A stretch of DNA of 64,000 bases from Polyangium sp. 6x1. Its GTDB lineage: Bacteria; Myxococcota_A; Polyangia; Polyangiales; Polyangiaceae. This document shows positions 43,514-51,869 of this stretch, in pieces (the first letter of the stretch is position 1; every line of letters starts with the position of its first letter). Under the pieces are notes generated by a model. That model ran no database searches. It saw only the letters and a program-made list of their open reading frames with translations, and was not told the DNA's origin. Location of the stretch: assembly GCF_029946515.1 (NCBI RefSeq), contig NZ_JARZHH010000065.1, positions 1 to 64,000 on the forward strand, given 5' to 3'. A program made the translations under genes and the position numbers.

Positions 43514-46500
43514 GTGGACCGCTCCTCCCCCTCGAACCTCCCCGCGCTCGTTCGCCTCCTCGACGAGGACGCCGAGGTCCGGCGCGACGCCGTCGAATCG
43601 CTCGACCCCCGGCCGCTGCCCGCCCGTTTCGCCCTGCGCCAGGCCTTGCTCGGCGACGAGGACGCCGACGTCCGCGCGGCGGCCGCCCAGAAGCTCGGCG
43701 AGCTGCGCAGTCGACGCTTCGCGCACGCCTTCGTCGAGGCGCTGGAAGACCCGATGCCCTCGGTGCGGGACCGCGCCTATCGCGCGCTCGCGCGGCTCGT
43801 CCCAAGGGGGACGGCTCGCGTCCCCCTCTCGTCTGGGCAAAGCCCAGACGATTCACCCCCCGAGGCGATCTCGCTGCGCGATCTCGCAGAGCGCCCACTG
43901 GGCGCTCTCGAATCGCGCGACGTGTTGCCCCACGCGGCCCGCGCCATTCGAAAGGAGCCCGTGTGGTGGGTGCGCAGGTCGGCCGTGCGCGCCGTCGCCG
44001 CGGCCGGCGGGAAGGAGGCGCTGCCGCTGCTCGTCGAATCCCTCGCGGATCCATTCTGGCGCGTGCGCCACGCCGCCGTGCAAGCGCTCGTCGTGCTCGG
44101 CGAGGACGATTCCGAGGTGCGGGACGAAGTCGCCCAGGCCGCCGCGAAGGATGAGGCCGGGACCGTGTCCTCCGCGGCGCATTACCTCCGCGCCGCCTGG
44201 GCCGGCGTGGTCGATACGCCCGCCGCGACGGCTTCGCCGCCCGTGTTCCTCTCCGAAGGCCTCGCCGACGAGGATCCCGCCGTCGTCACGGCGCGGCTCG
44301 AGAAAGCCGATCCGTCGGTCGTGCCCGCCGCCGCTCTCGTCGCGTGGCTCGGCGACCCCCACGCGGCCCTGCGCGCCCTCGCCCGGCGTCGGCTGCGCGA
44401 GCGGAACGATCCCGATGCGCTCCTGCTCGCCCTGCGATGGCTCGACGAGCCCCGCGTGCCCCACGCCGCCGCCGAGGTGCGCGCGGTGCTCGATCGGCTG
44501 GGGAGCGCAGAGGATCTCCCGCTCGCGCGGCGCGTCCTCGCGGCGGATCCGCCGTCCCCCGGCGCGCTCGCCTGGGCCGCGGAGGTGCTCGCGGTGCGAG
44601 GGAATGCGGAGGACGTCGGGCGGGTGCGCGAGCTGGCGAAAGGCGGCGCGCCGGCCGTGCGCGCGGCCGCGGTGACGGGATTGCTCCGCGAGCAGCGCTC
44701 GCTGCCGATCGTGCTCGGCGCGCTCGACGATCCGGACGAGGAGGTCCGCGCGGCAGCGCTCGCCGGCTGGGAGCGGCGCCCCGGAGCCCCGCGGATTCTG
44801 GCGGCGTGGGCCGAGGCCCTCGTTGCGTCCGCCCCGCGCGCCGTCTCCGCGCGGGAACGCCGCGCCGTCGCCGAAGCGGCGGCCCTCCTCGGCGACGATG
44901 GGCTGCTCGCCCGCGCCATGGCCGATGCGGACCCCGCGATTCGCGCGGTCGCCCTCGCCGCCCGCGCTGCTTCAGGGGAGCTCCCGCCCGCCGAATGCGC
45001 CAGCGCCCTCGCCGACGAGGACCCGTGGATTCGCGCCGCCGTGCTCGACGCGGTCGCCGCGCTCGCCGCCGCCGTCAGCGACGCCGACCCGTGGATCCGG
45101 CGCCAGGCAGTGACCCTCGTGTTTCGCTCTCGGGACATCCTTGCGGCCGAGGACGTCCGCGCCTGCGCCCTTGCTTCCGCCCTCGCCCCCGACCCGTTCC
45201 TCCGCGCCCGCGCCGCCGATCTGCTCGCGCCCGAGGACGACGCGGTCGACCCGGAAGCGCTCCGCGCCTTGCTCCGCCTCTCCCAGGACCGCACGCCGAT
45301 GGTCCGCGCGGCCGCCGCGAGCGCCCTCGAAGGCGTCGCCGGCCTGGAAGACCGGCTCCTCGCGCTGCTGGATCCGTCGAAGCCCGAGCCGGACGAGGCC
45401 GTGCGCACGTCGGCCTATACGTGGCTCTTGCGCGACGGCGACGATCGGGCCCTCGCGCGGCTCGTGGCGGCCCTCATGCCCGGCGCGGAAGGGGCGCTCG
45501 TGAAGGCGCACCTCGAGGCCCTGACGCTCGTGCTGCCGGACGAGGCGTTCTCCAAGCAGCCGTCCCTCGCCGAGCACCGCCCGGCCTCGCCCCCGGCCGC
45601 CGCGGAGCCGCCTCGAAGGCGCCCGCCGGCGCCCGCGCGGCCCGAAGGCGTCACCCTCCGGCCCCTCGGGACGACGGGGCTCTTCGTGTCGCCGCTCGTG
45701 GTCTCCGGTGCCCACGGCCTCGTCGCGTCGAGCTTTGCCGATGCCCGCGAGGCGGGGGTCAATGCGTTCTTCTGGGAGCCGCGATATCACGAGCTCACGC
45801 GGTTCCTGCGGTCGCGCCGGGCGGGGCGGGAGGGGCTCGTCGTCGTCGCAGGCACCTACCATTCTGGCCCCGAGGCCCTCCGCGCCGATGTCGAGCGCAC
45901 GCTTGCGCGCTTGCGCGTCGACTGGATCGACGTCTTCCTGCTTTTCTGGGTCCGCTCCCCGGATCGCCTCGCCGACGAGGATTACGGCGCCCTCGCGCGT
46001 CTGCGCGAAGAAGGCAAGCTGCGGGCGTTTGGCTTCTCCACGCACGACCGAGCCATTGCGGTCTCGGCGCTCCAGAAGCACCCCTGGCCCGTCGTGATGA
46101 CCCGCCACAGCGCGGCCCACCCCGGCGCCGAGAGCCAGCTTTTGCCCGAGGCCCTCGCCCGCGGCACGGGCGTGCTCACGTTCACGGCGACCTCGTACGG
46201 CCGCCTTTTACGGCCTGCGTCCGGCGACGAGACCAAACCCCCGAGCGCCCCCGATTGCTACCGTTATTCGCTCACGCAGTCCGGCGTGTGCGCCACGCTC
46301 ACGGCGCCGCGCAGCCACCGCGAGCTCGTCGAAAACCTCACGGTCCTCGCGCGCCCGACGCTGCCCGAGGACGCGCTCCCTTTGCTTCGTGCCCACGGCG
46401 AGCGTGTCCGTGCCGAGACGCGGCGCTTCGACGCCCTGGTCCGCCGCGCCCCGGGCGGCCCGCGCGACCGGCTGCGGGCGCTGCTCGAAGAAGACACGAC

Positions 46501-46540
46501 GCGCCCCGACGATGCTCTTCCACCCGAGCCGAAGATGTGA
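43514..46540 (+). CDS. HEAT-repeat protein fused to a degenerate aldo/keto reductase domain
   Basis: A 1008-residue cytoplasmic protein. Residues about 1-670 are HEAT-type helical repeats (DEDAEVRRDAVESL, DADVRAAAAQKLGEL, PFWRVRHAAVQALVVLG, DPDEEVRAAALAGW and more). After a Pro-rich linker, residues about 711-985 follow the aldo/keto reductase pattern: VTLRPLGTTGLFVSPLV, LARLRVDWIDVFLLF, KLRAFGFSTHD. The AKR tetrad is gone: the usual FDTA..Y reads FFWEPRY, the ATK strand reads AGTYH, and the His of LYQIH is replaced (FLLFW). The active-looking AKR at 57912 keeps all four. The C-half is therefore probably a binding module and the HEAT part a scaffold. Confidence 0.85.
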   Translation: MDRSSPSNLPALVRLLDEDAEVRRDAVESLDPRPLPARFALRQALLGDEDADVRAAAAQKLGELRSRRFAHAFVEALEDPMPSVRDRAYRALARLVPRGTARVPLSSGQSPDDSPPEAISLRDLAERPLGALESRDVLPHAARAIRKEPVWWVRRSAVRAVAAAGGKEALPLLVESLADPFWRVRHAAVQALVVLGEDDSEVRDEVAQAAAKDEAGTVSSAAHYLRAAWAGVVDTPAATASPPVFLSEGLADEDPAVVTARLEKADPSVVPAAALVAWLGDPHAALRALARRRLRERNDPDALLLALRWLDEPRVPHAAAEVRAVLDRLGSAEDLPLARRVLAADPPSPGALAWAAEVLAVRGNAEDVGRVRELAKGGAPAVRAAAVTGLLREQRSLPIVLGALDDPDEEVRAAALAGWERRPGAPRILAAWAEALVASAPRAVSARERRAVAEAAALLGDDGLLARAMADADPAIRAVALAARAASGELPPAECASALADEDPWIRAAVLDAVAALAAAVSDADPWIRRQAVTLVFRSRDILAAEDVRACALASALAPDPFLRARAADLLAPEDDAVDPEALRALLRLSQDRTPMVRAAAASALEGVAGLEDRLLALLDPSKPEPDEAVRTSAYTWLLRDGDDRALARLVAALMPGAEGALVKAHLEALTLVLPDEAFSKQPSLAEHRPASPPAAAEPPRRRPPAPARPEGVTLRPLGTTGLFVSPLVVSGAHGLVASSFADAREAGVNAFFWEPRYHELTRFLRSRRAGREGLVVVAGTYHSGPEALRADVERTLARLRVDWIDVFLLFWVRSPDRLADEDYGALARLREEGKLRAFGFSTHDRAIAVSALQKHPWPVVMTRHSAAHPGAESQLLPEALARGTGVLTFTATSYGRLLRPASGDETKPPSAPDCYRYSLTQSGVCATLTAPRSHRELVENLTVLARPTLPEDALPLLRAHGERVRAETRRFDALVRRAPGGPRDRLRALLEEDTTRPDDALPPEPKM

Positions 46541-46566
46541 TGACATCGCCGGGCTCACGGGAGGCG

Positions 46567-46930
46567 CGAGCAGCCAGCTATCACCCCGCGATGTCACGTC
46601 GCGGCTGCGAACGACTCCCCATGGAGAATGAAGCGTCACGGGGACCGCCCCGCAGGGCTTTTCGTCCCCGTACGCCTCTGCCGAGCAGGTGGCGGCGCCT
46701 CCCGTGAGTTGCGTTTCTTCGGGGCTTCCCTGGGTCGGGGAAATATGCTCCGATGGGGATGGCTCCCGGGGACACGAGCAGCCAGCTATCACCCCGCGAT
46801 GTCACGTCGCGGCTGCGACCTGTACCCCATGAAGAATGATGCGTCACGAGACCGCCCTGCGGGGCGATACAGCTTACAGCTGTAGGTCTTGTGCACGCCT
46901 CTGCCGTGCAAGTGGCGAGGTCTCCGGGAG
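46567..46930. repeat. Two copies of an intergenic element, about 150 bp each, offset 208 bp
   Basis: The copies start at 46567 and 46775. Their first 44 bp are identical and include a hairpin (CCGCGA and TCGCGG around seven bases). Similarity continues more loosely for about 100 bp with shared blocks such as ACCCCATG, GCGTCACG and CGCCTCTGCCG. On the minus strand each copy begins with sequence related to the last codons (TQESPAET) of the helical gene at 46952 and its 3' flank. The element nearly fills the 411-bp gap after the HEAT-AKR gene. It is probably non-coding, being interrupted in every frame. Confidence 0.75.
46868..46884. promoter_or_regulatory. TACAGCT-TAC-AGCTGTA palindrome inside the second element copy
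   Basis: A perfect 7-bp inverted repeat with a 3-bp spacer. It is found only in the second copy of the duplicated element, about 70 bp downstream of the helical gene's stop on the minus strand. It could be a protein-binding site or a hairpin; no function is clear. Confidence 0.35.
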
Positions 46931-46951
46931 CCTTCTCTTTCCTCGTCGAGG

Positions 46952-47791
46952 TCAGCCGACCGCCGTCTCCGCGGGGCTCTCCTGGGTTCGCCGCGCCTCC
47001 GCGCGCCGCTTGCGCGCGTACTCGCTCGTCACCTCTCGCACGATCTCCGGTCGATCGCGGAACACAAACCGCGCCGCAGCTCGCACGATCGCGATTCGTT
47101 CGAGCAGCAGCGCGACGAGCCGATTCCGCAGCAAGAGCGCGTCCCTCGTCACCTCGCTCGCGGCCGCGCGCCCGGGCTTTTCTCGCAGCGCCGCCGCCAC
47201 CTTCTTCGCCTCGCCGATGGAGGCTGCCGAGAAACCCCCGAGCCCATCGAGCTCTTTTTCGTACGTAGCCGCGAGCGCTGCATGATCTGCGAGCGCCGCC
47301 GCGATCGCGTCCGCGGAGCGCGGATCCGCCTCGTGCGCCGCGCCGACCCGCGCGAGCTGCGCGTCGGCGGCGTCGGTCACCCCATCGTCGAAATGGTACG
47401 CGAGCGCGGCCTTGATCTCGCCGAGCAGGAATCGGCCCCGCTCGATCGGATCCTCGTCGGGTTTCGTCGTATCGACCGTCAAGAGATACCGTGTCTGCGC
47501 TTCCTGCGTGGCCCGCTGGATCGACAGAATCTCCTTGCCCGTCTTCGGCCCGATCTTCCGCGCCCCTTTCCCCTTCCCGCGGCCTGCCACGGAATCGAGC
47601 CCGCGGCGGACGACCGCGCCACCCTCGCTGACCTGCGTCTTGTAATACTTCTCGAAGAACCTCGCGACGTCCACGGCCTCCCCGAAGAGCACGTGCAAGG
47701 GCACGGGCGACGGGGGCAAAGCGTCGGCGTCGACGTTCATGGAACGAACGACCTCGGACCACCGCACGAAATCGGTGCTCGACTTTGACAT
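46952..47791 (-). CDS. Helical hypothetical protein B
   Basis: A 279-residue cytoplasmic protein with no recognised domain. Residues 1-110 contain LPPSPVPLHVLFGEAVDVARFFEKYYKTQ and a Gly/Lys/Arg-rich basic segment (GRGKGKGARKIGPKTGKE); the rest is Ala-rich helix (ADAIAAALADHAALAATYEKEL, LLLRNRLVALLLERIAIVRAAARFVF) ending in a basic then acidic tail. GGGAG lies nine bases before the ATG. Remnants of its last codons recur in the neighbouring duplicated element, suggesting that a second copy of the gene was once next to it. Divergent from the broken ATPase gene across a 21-bp repeat array. Confidence 0.65.
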   Translation of the reverse strand: MSKSSTDFVRWSEVVRSMNVDADALPPSPVPLHVLFGEAVDVARFFEKYYKTQVSEGGAVVRRGLDSVAGRGKGKGARKIGPKTGKEILSIQRATQEAQTRYLLTVDTTKPDEDPIERGRFLLGEIKAALAYHFDDGVTDAADAQLARVGAAHEADPRSADAIAAALADHAALAATYEKELDGLGGFSAASIGEAKKVAAALREKPGRAAASEVTRDALLLRNRLVALLLERIAIVRAAARFVFRDRPEIVREVTSEYARKRRAEARRTQESPAETAVG

Positions 47792-47970
47792 GATGTAGAG
47801 CTCCCTGGGACGCAGACGCGCCGAACGCGGCCGGCAGCGCCCCGGTCGACGGAGGAGGATGATCCCGCCTCCGAAATGGGTGAACGCTGGGGATAACCAT
47901 CACGTGCCTGGCTGCAATGGGTCGAGCAGGAATTTTGCGCTCGGGCAGGACAGGGGAGGGAGCGTCCTGC

Positions 47971-48075
47971 TGTCCTGGAGGGTGGGGTCGGTGTCCTGGA
48001 GGCGGGGGTTGGTGTCCTGGAGGGGGAGCGGGGTGTCCTGGAGGTGTCTTGCGGCGTCCTGGACCCTCTGGTACG
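47971..48075 (+). repeat. Five tandem copies of a 21-bp repeat
   Basis: TGTCCTGGAG-type cores begin at 47971, 47992, 48013, 48034 and 48055, exactly 21 bp apart; the last reads CGTCCTGGAC. The remaining half of each unit is G-rich and variable (GGTGGGGTCG, GCGGGGGTTG, GGGGAGCGGG). Copies end about 30 bp before the start of the broken ATPase gene, within the 313-bp gap between it and the divergent helical gene. The rest of that gap, 47792-47970, shows nothing I can name. As 21 is a multiple of three, minus-strand translation gives a heptapeptide repeat, but no convincing gene contains it. Confidence 0.85.
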
Positions 48076-48104
48076 CGCACAGACGGCCAGCCCGGGAGGC
48101 AGCG

Positions 48105-49087
48105 GTGCACATCGCAAGTATTCAGATTACGAACTACAAGAGCTACCGCGAGTCCGCCGAGCTGAAGCTGACCACCGGGATCAACATCATCACGGGGCAG
48201 AACAACGCGGGGAAGACGGCGCTGCTCGAAGCGCTCTCCTTGAACATCGCGGACAAGCCCCACCGCAGCATGGCGACCGTGCCGCAGGTGGGAATGGGGC
48301 CCGCGGGAGGCTCGGTCCTGCGCGTGAGTATGAGGGTGGAGGAGCAAGAGCTGCCCCAGTTCATCCGACCTACGCTTGATATTGATCTTCCTCGGGACGG
48401 TACCAGACTTATTGGAGACCCACAGAGGAGATCTGTTTTCCGATCCTTTTGGAGAAGGTCGCGCGCAAGCCGCTCCTCGGCACGGCCATCATCGCCGTGA
48501 ACAGCACCGGGGATCTCGAAGGACGCCACGCGAAGACGGTCTTCGAGATTTACGAGCGCCTCAGCAAAGCCAAGGGCCTCCTGCCGCCCGCCGTCGGCTT
48601 TGTGTTCGACAAGGAAGAGCGCACCGAAAAGCAGATGTCCGACATCCGAGCGCAGAGCAATGGCGTGGTCACCTTCACGCCGCGGCGCCTCTACGAAAAC
48701 TACCTGCTCAACCCTCGCGCGATCGCCGAGGTGATCAACGGGATCCCCGGCTTCCGCGAGGAACCCGTGACGGAAGCCGAGGTGGACGCGTGGATCCGAG
48801 GGCAGCTCGATGCCTGGCGCGAGGGAACTGCCGAGGTGAAGCGGTACAAGTATTTCCCTGCCGCATCCTTCGACGCAGACCGCTGGAAGGACTCAATTCA
48901 CGGCGCCAGACTCCTCGAGCGACTGTTTACCGACCTCTCGCAGACACGTGTCTCGTACCAGAAGACCGAGCATTCGGTGCGGCTGACACAGTGGATTGCC
49001 GAGCACTCGCCCGAAGACCTACGCGAGCTCGCCGACCTGCTGGGCAACGTCCTCGACAAGGGCCGCGAGCGATTGGCGCTGCGCTGA
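48105..49087 (+). pseudogene. Broken OLD-type ATPase/nuclease gene (deletion plus frameshift)
   Basis: Starting at GTG 48105 (GGGAGG five bases before) the frame encodes an AAA N-terminus: IASIQITNYKSYRESAELKL, Walker A GQNNAGKTALLEAL. After about 105 residues the homologous reading continues in another frame, from about 48415: PTEEICFPILLEKV, then IAVNSTGDLEGRHAKTVFEIYERL and FVFDKEER, which resemble the TOPRIM-containing C-half of OLD-family nucleases, to the stop at 49087. Together only about 325 residues remain of the usual 550-700; the Walker B/signature part is missing. An internal deletion joining out-of-frame pieces explains this. OLD proteins are anti-phage nucleases, so this is probably a dead defence gene. 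Confidence 0.75.
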
Positions 49088-49150
49088 CGCTCCACACAGC
49101 GAAACGTCGGTCGCAAGCGCACTCACCAGAAGTGTCCCAAAAAAACGGGT

Positions 49151-49164
49151 AGCCAAGATTGGCT
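49151..49164. promoter_or_regulatory. AGCCAA-GA-TTGGCT dyad upstream of the Rpn-type gene
   Basis: A perfect 6-bp inverted repeat with a 2-bp spacer, about 40 bp before the start codon of the nuclease gene and 64 bp after the broken ATPase gene. It is a possible operator; nothing identifies the regulator. Confidence 0.35.
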
Positions 49165-49204
49165 GGACGGCGGGGTTTTTCCGGGTACGTTCGTTTGTCG
49201 GCGC

Positions 49205-50323
49205 ATGACCGACAACCCGCACGACGCGCTCTTCCAGTACGTCTTCTCGAATCCGGAGCACGCGGGCCCTGCGCTCCGCACGATGCTCCCGGCGGCGCTC
49301 GTCCAGGCGATCGACTTCTCGACGCTCGCGCTCTCCCCGGGGCATTTCGTGGACCCGGAGCTCGACGGGCACCGGAGTGATTTGCTCTTTTCGGCCAAGC
49401 TTTCAGGCCGCGACGCGCTGATCTACGTGCTCTGGGAGCACCAGAGCTACGTGGACACGTGGCTGCCTCTGCGGCTGCTCGAGTACATGGTGCGGATCTG
49501 GCGCTCGTACCGGGACGAACACCCGCGGGCAAAGAAGGTGCCGGTCATCGTCCCGGTCGTCTTGCACCACAGCAAGACCGGGTGGCGCGCGGCACGGCGG
49601 TTCGAGGAGCTCGTCGATGTCGACGCGGCGGGCCTCTCCGTGCTCGAACACGTGCCGCGGTTCGAGTTCGTGCTGGACGACATCAGCCACGTGGACGACG
49701 CCGAGCTGTCGCGCCGGGCGATGACGATGCTCGGTCGGTTGGTCCTGTACCTCTTCCGTCACGCGCGCGACCCGGAGGAGCTCTTCGCAGGGCTCGGCCG
49801 GTGGGCGGAGGCGCTGCGGCAGGTGATGCGCGCGCCGGACGGGGAGACTGCAATCAAGGCGGTGATGGAGTATCTTCGAAGCGTCGGCAAGCGAGACGAG
49901 GTCGAGGTAGTCATGGCGGTGAAGAAGGTGGTGGGCGACAGCGCGTTCGACCGGATCTTCTACGCAGGCGAGCGGATCGAGCAGTACAAGCGGTGGCAGG
50001 AGGAACGAGCGAAGGAGCCCGGGAAACGCGAGCTTCTGGCGCGCCAGCTGAAGCTCCGCTTCGGCGAGCTCCCCGCTTCCGCCCAGGAAGCCCTCGACGC
50101 GGCCACGTTCGAGGAGCTTGATGGGATCGCGGAACGAATCCTCACCGCGTCCACGCTCGCCGAGGTCCTCGGCGAGGCCACCCAGCGGCGCGGGCACAAG
50201 GAAAAAGAACCCGAGGATCCGTTTGCCTGGATCGTGAAGGCCTTGGAAACCGCCGAGTCGACCAAGCCCCCTCGAAAGAGCCCCACACGCAAGTCCCCGC
50301 AACGCCGCACCCGCGGTCGCTGA
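49205..50323 (+). CDS. Rpn-family recombination-promoting nuclease / YhgA-like
   Basis: A 372-residue PD-(D/E)XK-fold protein of the Rpn group (older name transposase_31). The N-terminal segment NPHDALFQYVFSNPEHAGPAL is characteristic, as is the catalytic part HRSDLLFSAKLSGRDALIYVLWEHQS (Asp then Glu-His-Gln). Members cut DNA and raise recA-independent recombination in E. coli; some act in phage defence. After about residue 215 come helices and a Lys/Arg/Pro-rich tail (KSPTRKSPQRRTRGR) fit for DNA binding. The reverse transcriptase gene begins 66 bp later on the same strand and could share the transcript. Confidence 0.88.
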   Translation: MTDNPHDALFQYVFSNPEHAGPALRTMLPAALVQAIDFSTLALSPGHFVDPELDGHRSDLLFSAKLSGRDALIYVLWEHQSYVDTWLPLRLLEYMVRIWRSYRDEHPRAKKVPVIVPVVLHHSKTGWRAARRFEELVDVDAAGLSVLEHVPRFEFVLDDISHVDDAELSRRAMTMLGRLVLYLFRHARDPEELFAGLGRWAEALRQVMRAPDGETAIKAVMEYLRSVGKRDEVEVVMAVKKVVGDSAFDRIFYAGERIEQYKRWQEERAKEPGKRELLARQLKLRFGELPASAQEALDAATFEELDGIAERILTASTLAEVLGEATQRRGHKEKEPEDPFAWIVKALETAESTKPPRKSPTRKSPQRRTRGR

Positions 50324-50389
50324 GTCCCTCACACGGCGCCTCCGTTCCCCCTTAAAAATCTCCCCTCATCCCTGGTAGGATGCGCCGCC

Positions 50390-51817
50390 ATGAGCCTTGT
50401 CGGCCTCCTCCTCGAGCTCAAGCCCTTGCTTGCCGATCCCGACGCGAACCTCGATCGCGTCGCCGAGCTGCTCGAGCGACACCAGGGCCTCGCGGAGTAC
50501 GAGGTCGCGCGGTTTTACGCGGGTCGCGCCTTCGTCGAGCCCGTGGGGCGACTGCTGCGCAGCGAGGATCCGCGCGAGCGGCTGCGCGGCGTCCGGATTG
50601 TCCCGCTCCTCTTCGCCCGGGGAAACGCAGCGCAGCACCTCCGCCGCATGGTCAAGGACGCCGACAATGGCGTCGCGGGCGCCGCGCGCGCCGCGGTCAA
50701 GACGCTCGGAATCGCCGACGTCGCGCCGCCCGATCGGCGCGCCACGCCCTCGCGGTTCGCGAGCCCCACCGCGCCCGGCGGCTGGAATCCCACGGGCTGG
50801 ACGTTCGGGCTCTATGGCGCGCGGTACGTCTTCCGCCGCGGCGCGGCCCCCACGAAGACGCCGCCAAAGGTCGATGTCCCCAAGCTGAGCAGCCGCGCCG
50901 GCGTGGCCAAGCTCGTCGGCGTCAAGCCCGGCGAGCTGCCCGCCCTCATGCGCCCCGGCACCGGCAAGGGCAGCGGTTACGTCGAGTTCGAGATCCCCAA
51001 GCGCACCGGCGGCCTCCGCAAGATCTCCGCCCCGCGCGTCCGCTTGAAGGGCGTCCAGCGCGCGATTCTGCGCGAGATCCTCGCCAAGATCCCCACCCAC
51101 CCCGCGGCCCACGGCTTCATCGAGGAGCGCTCCACGCTCACGAATGCGAGCCCCCACGTCGGCGCCGCCGTCGTCGTGCGCGTCGACATCGAGGACTTCT
51201 TCCCGACGGTCCATTACCGCCGCGTCGTCGGCTTCTTCCGGCGCCATTATGACGAGGAGGTCGCCGCCGCGCTCGCCGGCCTCACGACCCACCGCACCAA
51301 GCTGGCGGACGGCACCGTGGTTTGGCCGGGCGCATTGCCGCAGGGCGCGCCCACCTCGCCGGCCCTCGCGAACCTCGTCTGCCGCCGCCTCGACGCGCGC
51401 CTCGACGCGCTCGCCAAGAAGGCGGGCGCGACGTATACCCGGTACGCCGACGACCTCACGTTCTCGTTTCGCGACCCGCCCGCGCGCCTCGGGCGGTTCC
51501 TCTGGTGGGTCAATGCGATCCTCCAGCAGGAGGGCTTCGCCGAGAACGTGAAGAAGCGCCGCATCATGCGCAAGGGCAATCGCCAGCGCGTGACGGGCCT
51601 CGTCGTCGACCAGAAGCCATCCATCCCGCGCGAGGACCGGAGGCGGTTCAAGGCCATCCTGCACAACTGCCGCGAGCACGGCATCGCCTCCCAGGCCCGC
51701 GGCAAAAGCGACTTCGCGGCGTGGCTGCGCGGATACGCGGCCTACGTGCGCATGATTCACCCCGACCTCGGCGCGAAATGGCAACGCGAGGTCGAGGAGA
51801 TCCTGACGAAATCATGA
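50390..51817 (+). CDS. Retron-type reverse transcriptase with HEAT-like N-terminal domain
   Basis: A 475-residue protein. Residues about 195-475 are a reverse transcriptase of the retron kind found in myxobacteria (Mx162-like by pattern). The blocks are VEFEIPKRTGGLRKISAP, HGFIEERSTLTNA, VRVDIEDFFPTV (catalytic Asp266), LPQGAPTSPALANL, YADD (352-355) and VTGLVV (401-406). The first 110 residues are helical and HEAT-like (LLRSEDPRERLRGVRIVPLLFARG, MVKDADNGVAGAARAAVKTLG), differing from the charged leader of the Mx162 enzyme. All catalytic aspartates are intact. I find no msr-msd structure in the 66 bp upstream or in the 52 bp downstream. The Rpn gene precedes it. Confidence 0.88.
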   Translation: MSLVGLLLELKPLLADPDANLDRVAELLERHQGLAEYEVARFYAGRAFVEPVGRLLRSEDPRERLRGVRIVPLLFARGNAAQHLRRMVKDADNGVAGAARAAVKTLGIADVAPPDRRATPSRFASPTAPGGWNPTGWTFGLYGARYVFRRGAAPTKTPPKVDVPKLSSRAGVAKLVGVKPGELPALMRPGTGKGSGYVEFEIPKRTGGLRKISAPRVRLKGVQRAILREILAKIPTHPAAHGFIEERSTLTNASPHVGAAVVVRVDIEDFFPTVHYRRVVGFFRRHYDEEVAAALAGLTTHRTKLADGTVVWPGALPQGAPTSPALANLVCRRLDARLDALAKKAGATYTRYADDLTFSFRDPPARLGRFLWWVNAILQQEGFAENVKKRRIMRKGNRQRVTGLVVDQKPSIPREDRRRFKAILHNCREHGIASQARGKSDFAAWLRGYAAYVRMIHPDLGAKWQREVEEILTKS

Positions 51818-51869
51818 TTCGTGACGGGACGCCGCGCTCGCGTGGCTCGCACGAGGGGAAGGGGAGATC

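Noticed and set aside
41734-48075. CRISPR-like arrays (41-bp and 21-bp repeats)
   Set aside because: Repeats are head to tail without unique spacers, and no cas genes are near. They are minisatellites, not CRISPR.
47737-48117. Minus-strand gene with heptapeptide repeats over the 21-bp array
   Set aside because: Two other frames read through equally well with different repeats, no ribosome binding site is present, and it overlaps the upstream region of gene 46952.
50324-50389. msr-msd region of a retron just before the reverse transcriptase
   Set aside because: Only 66 bp are free and they show no inverted repeats or branching-G context; a retron RNA cannot be claimed from this.
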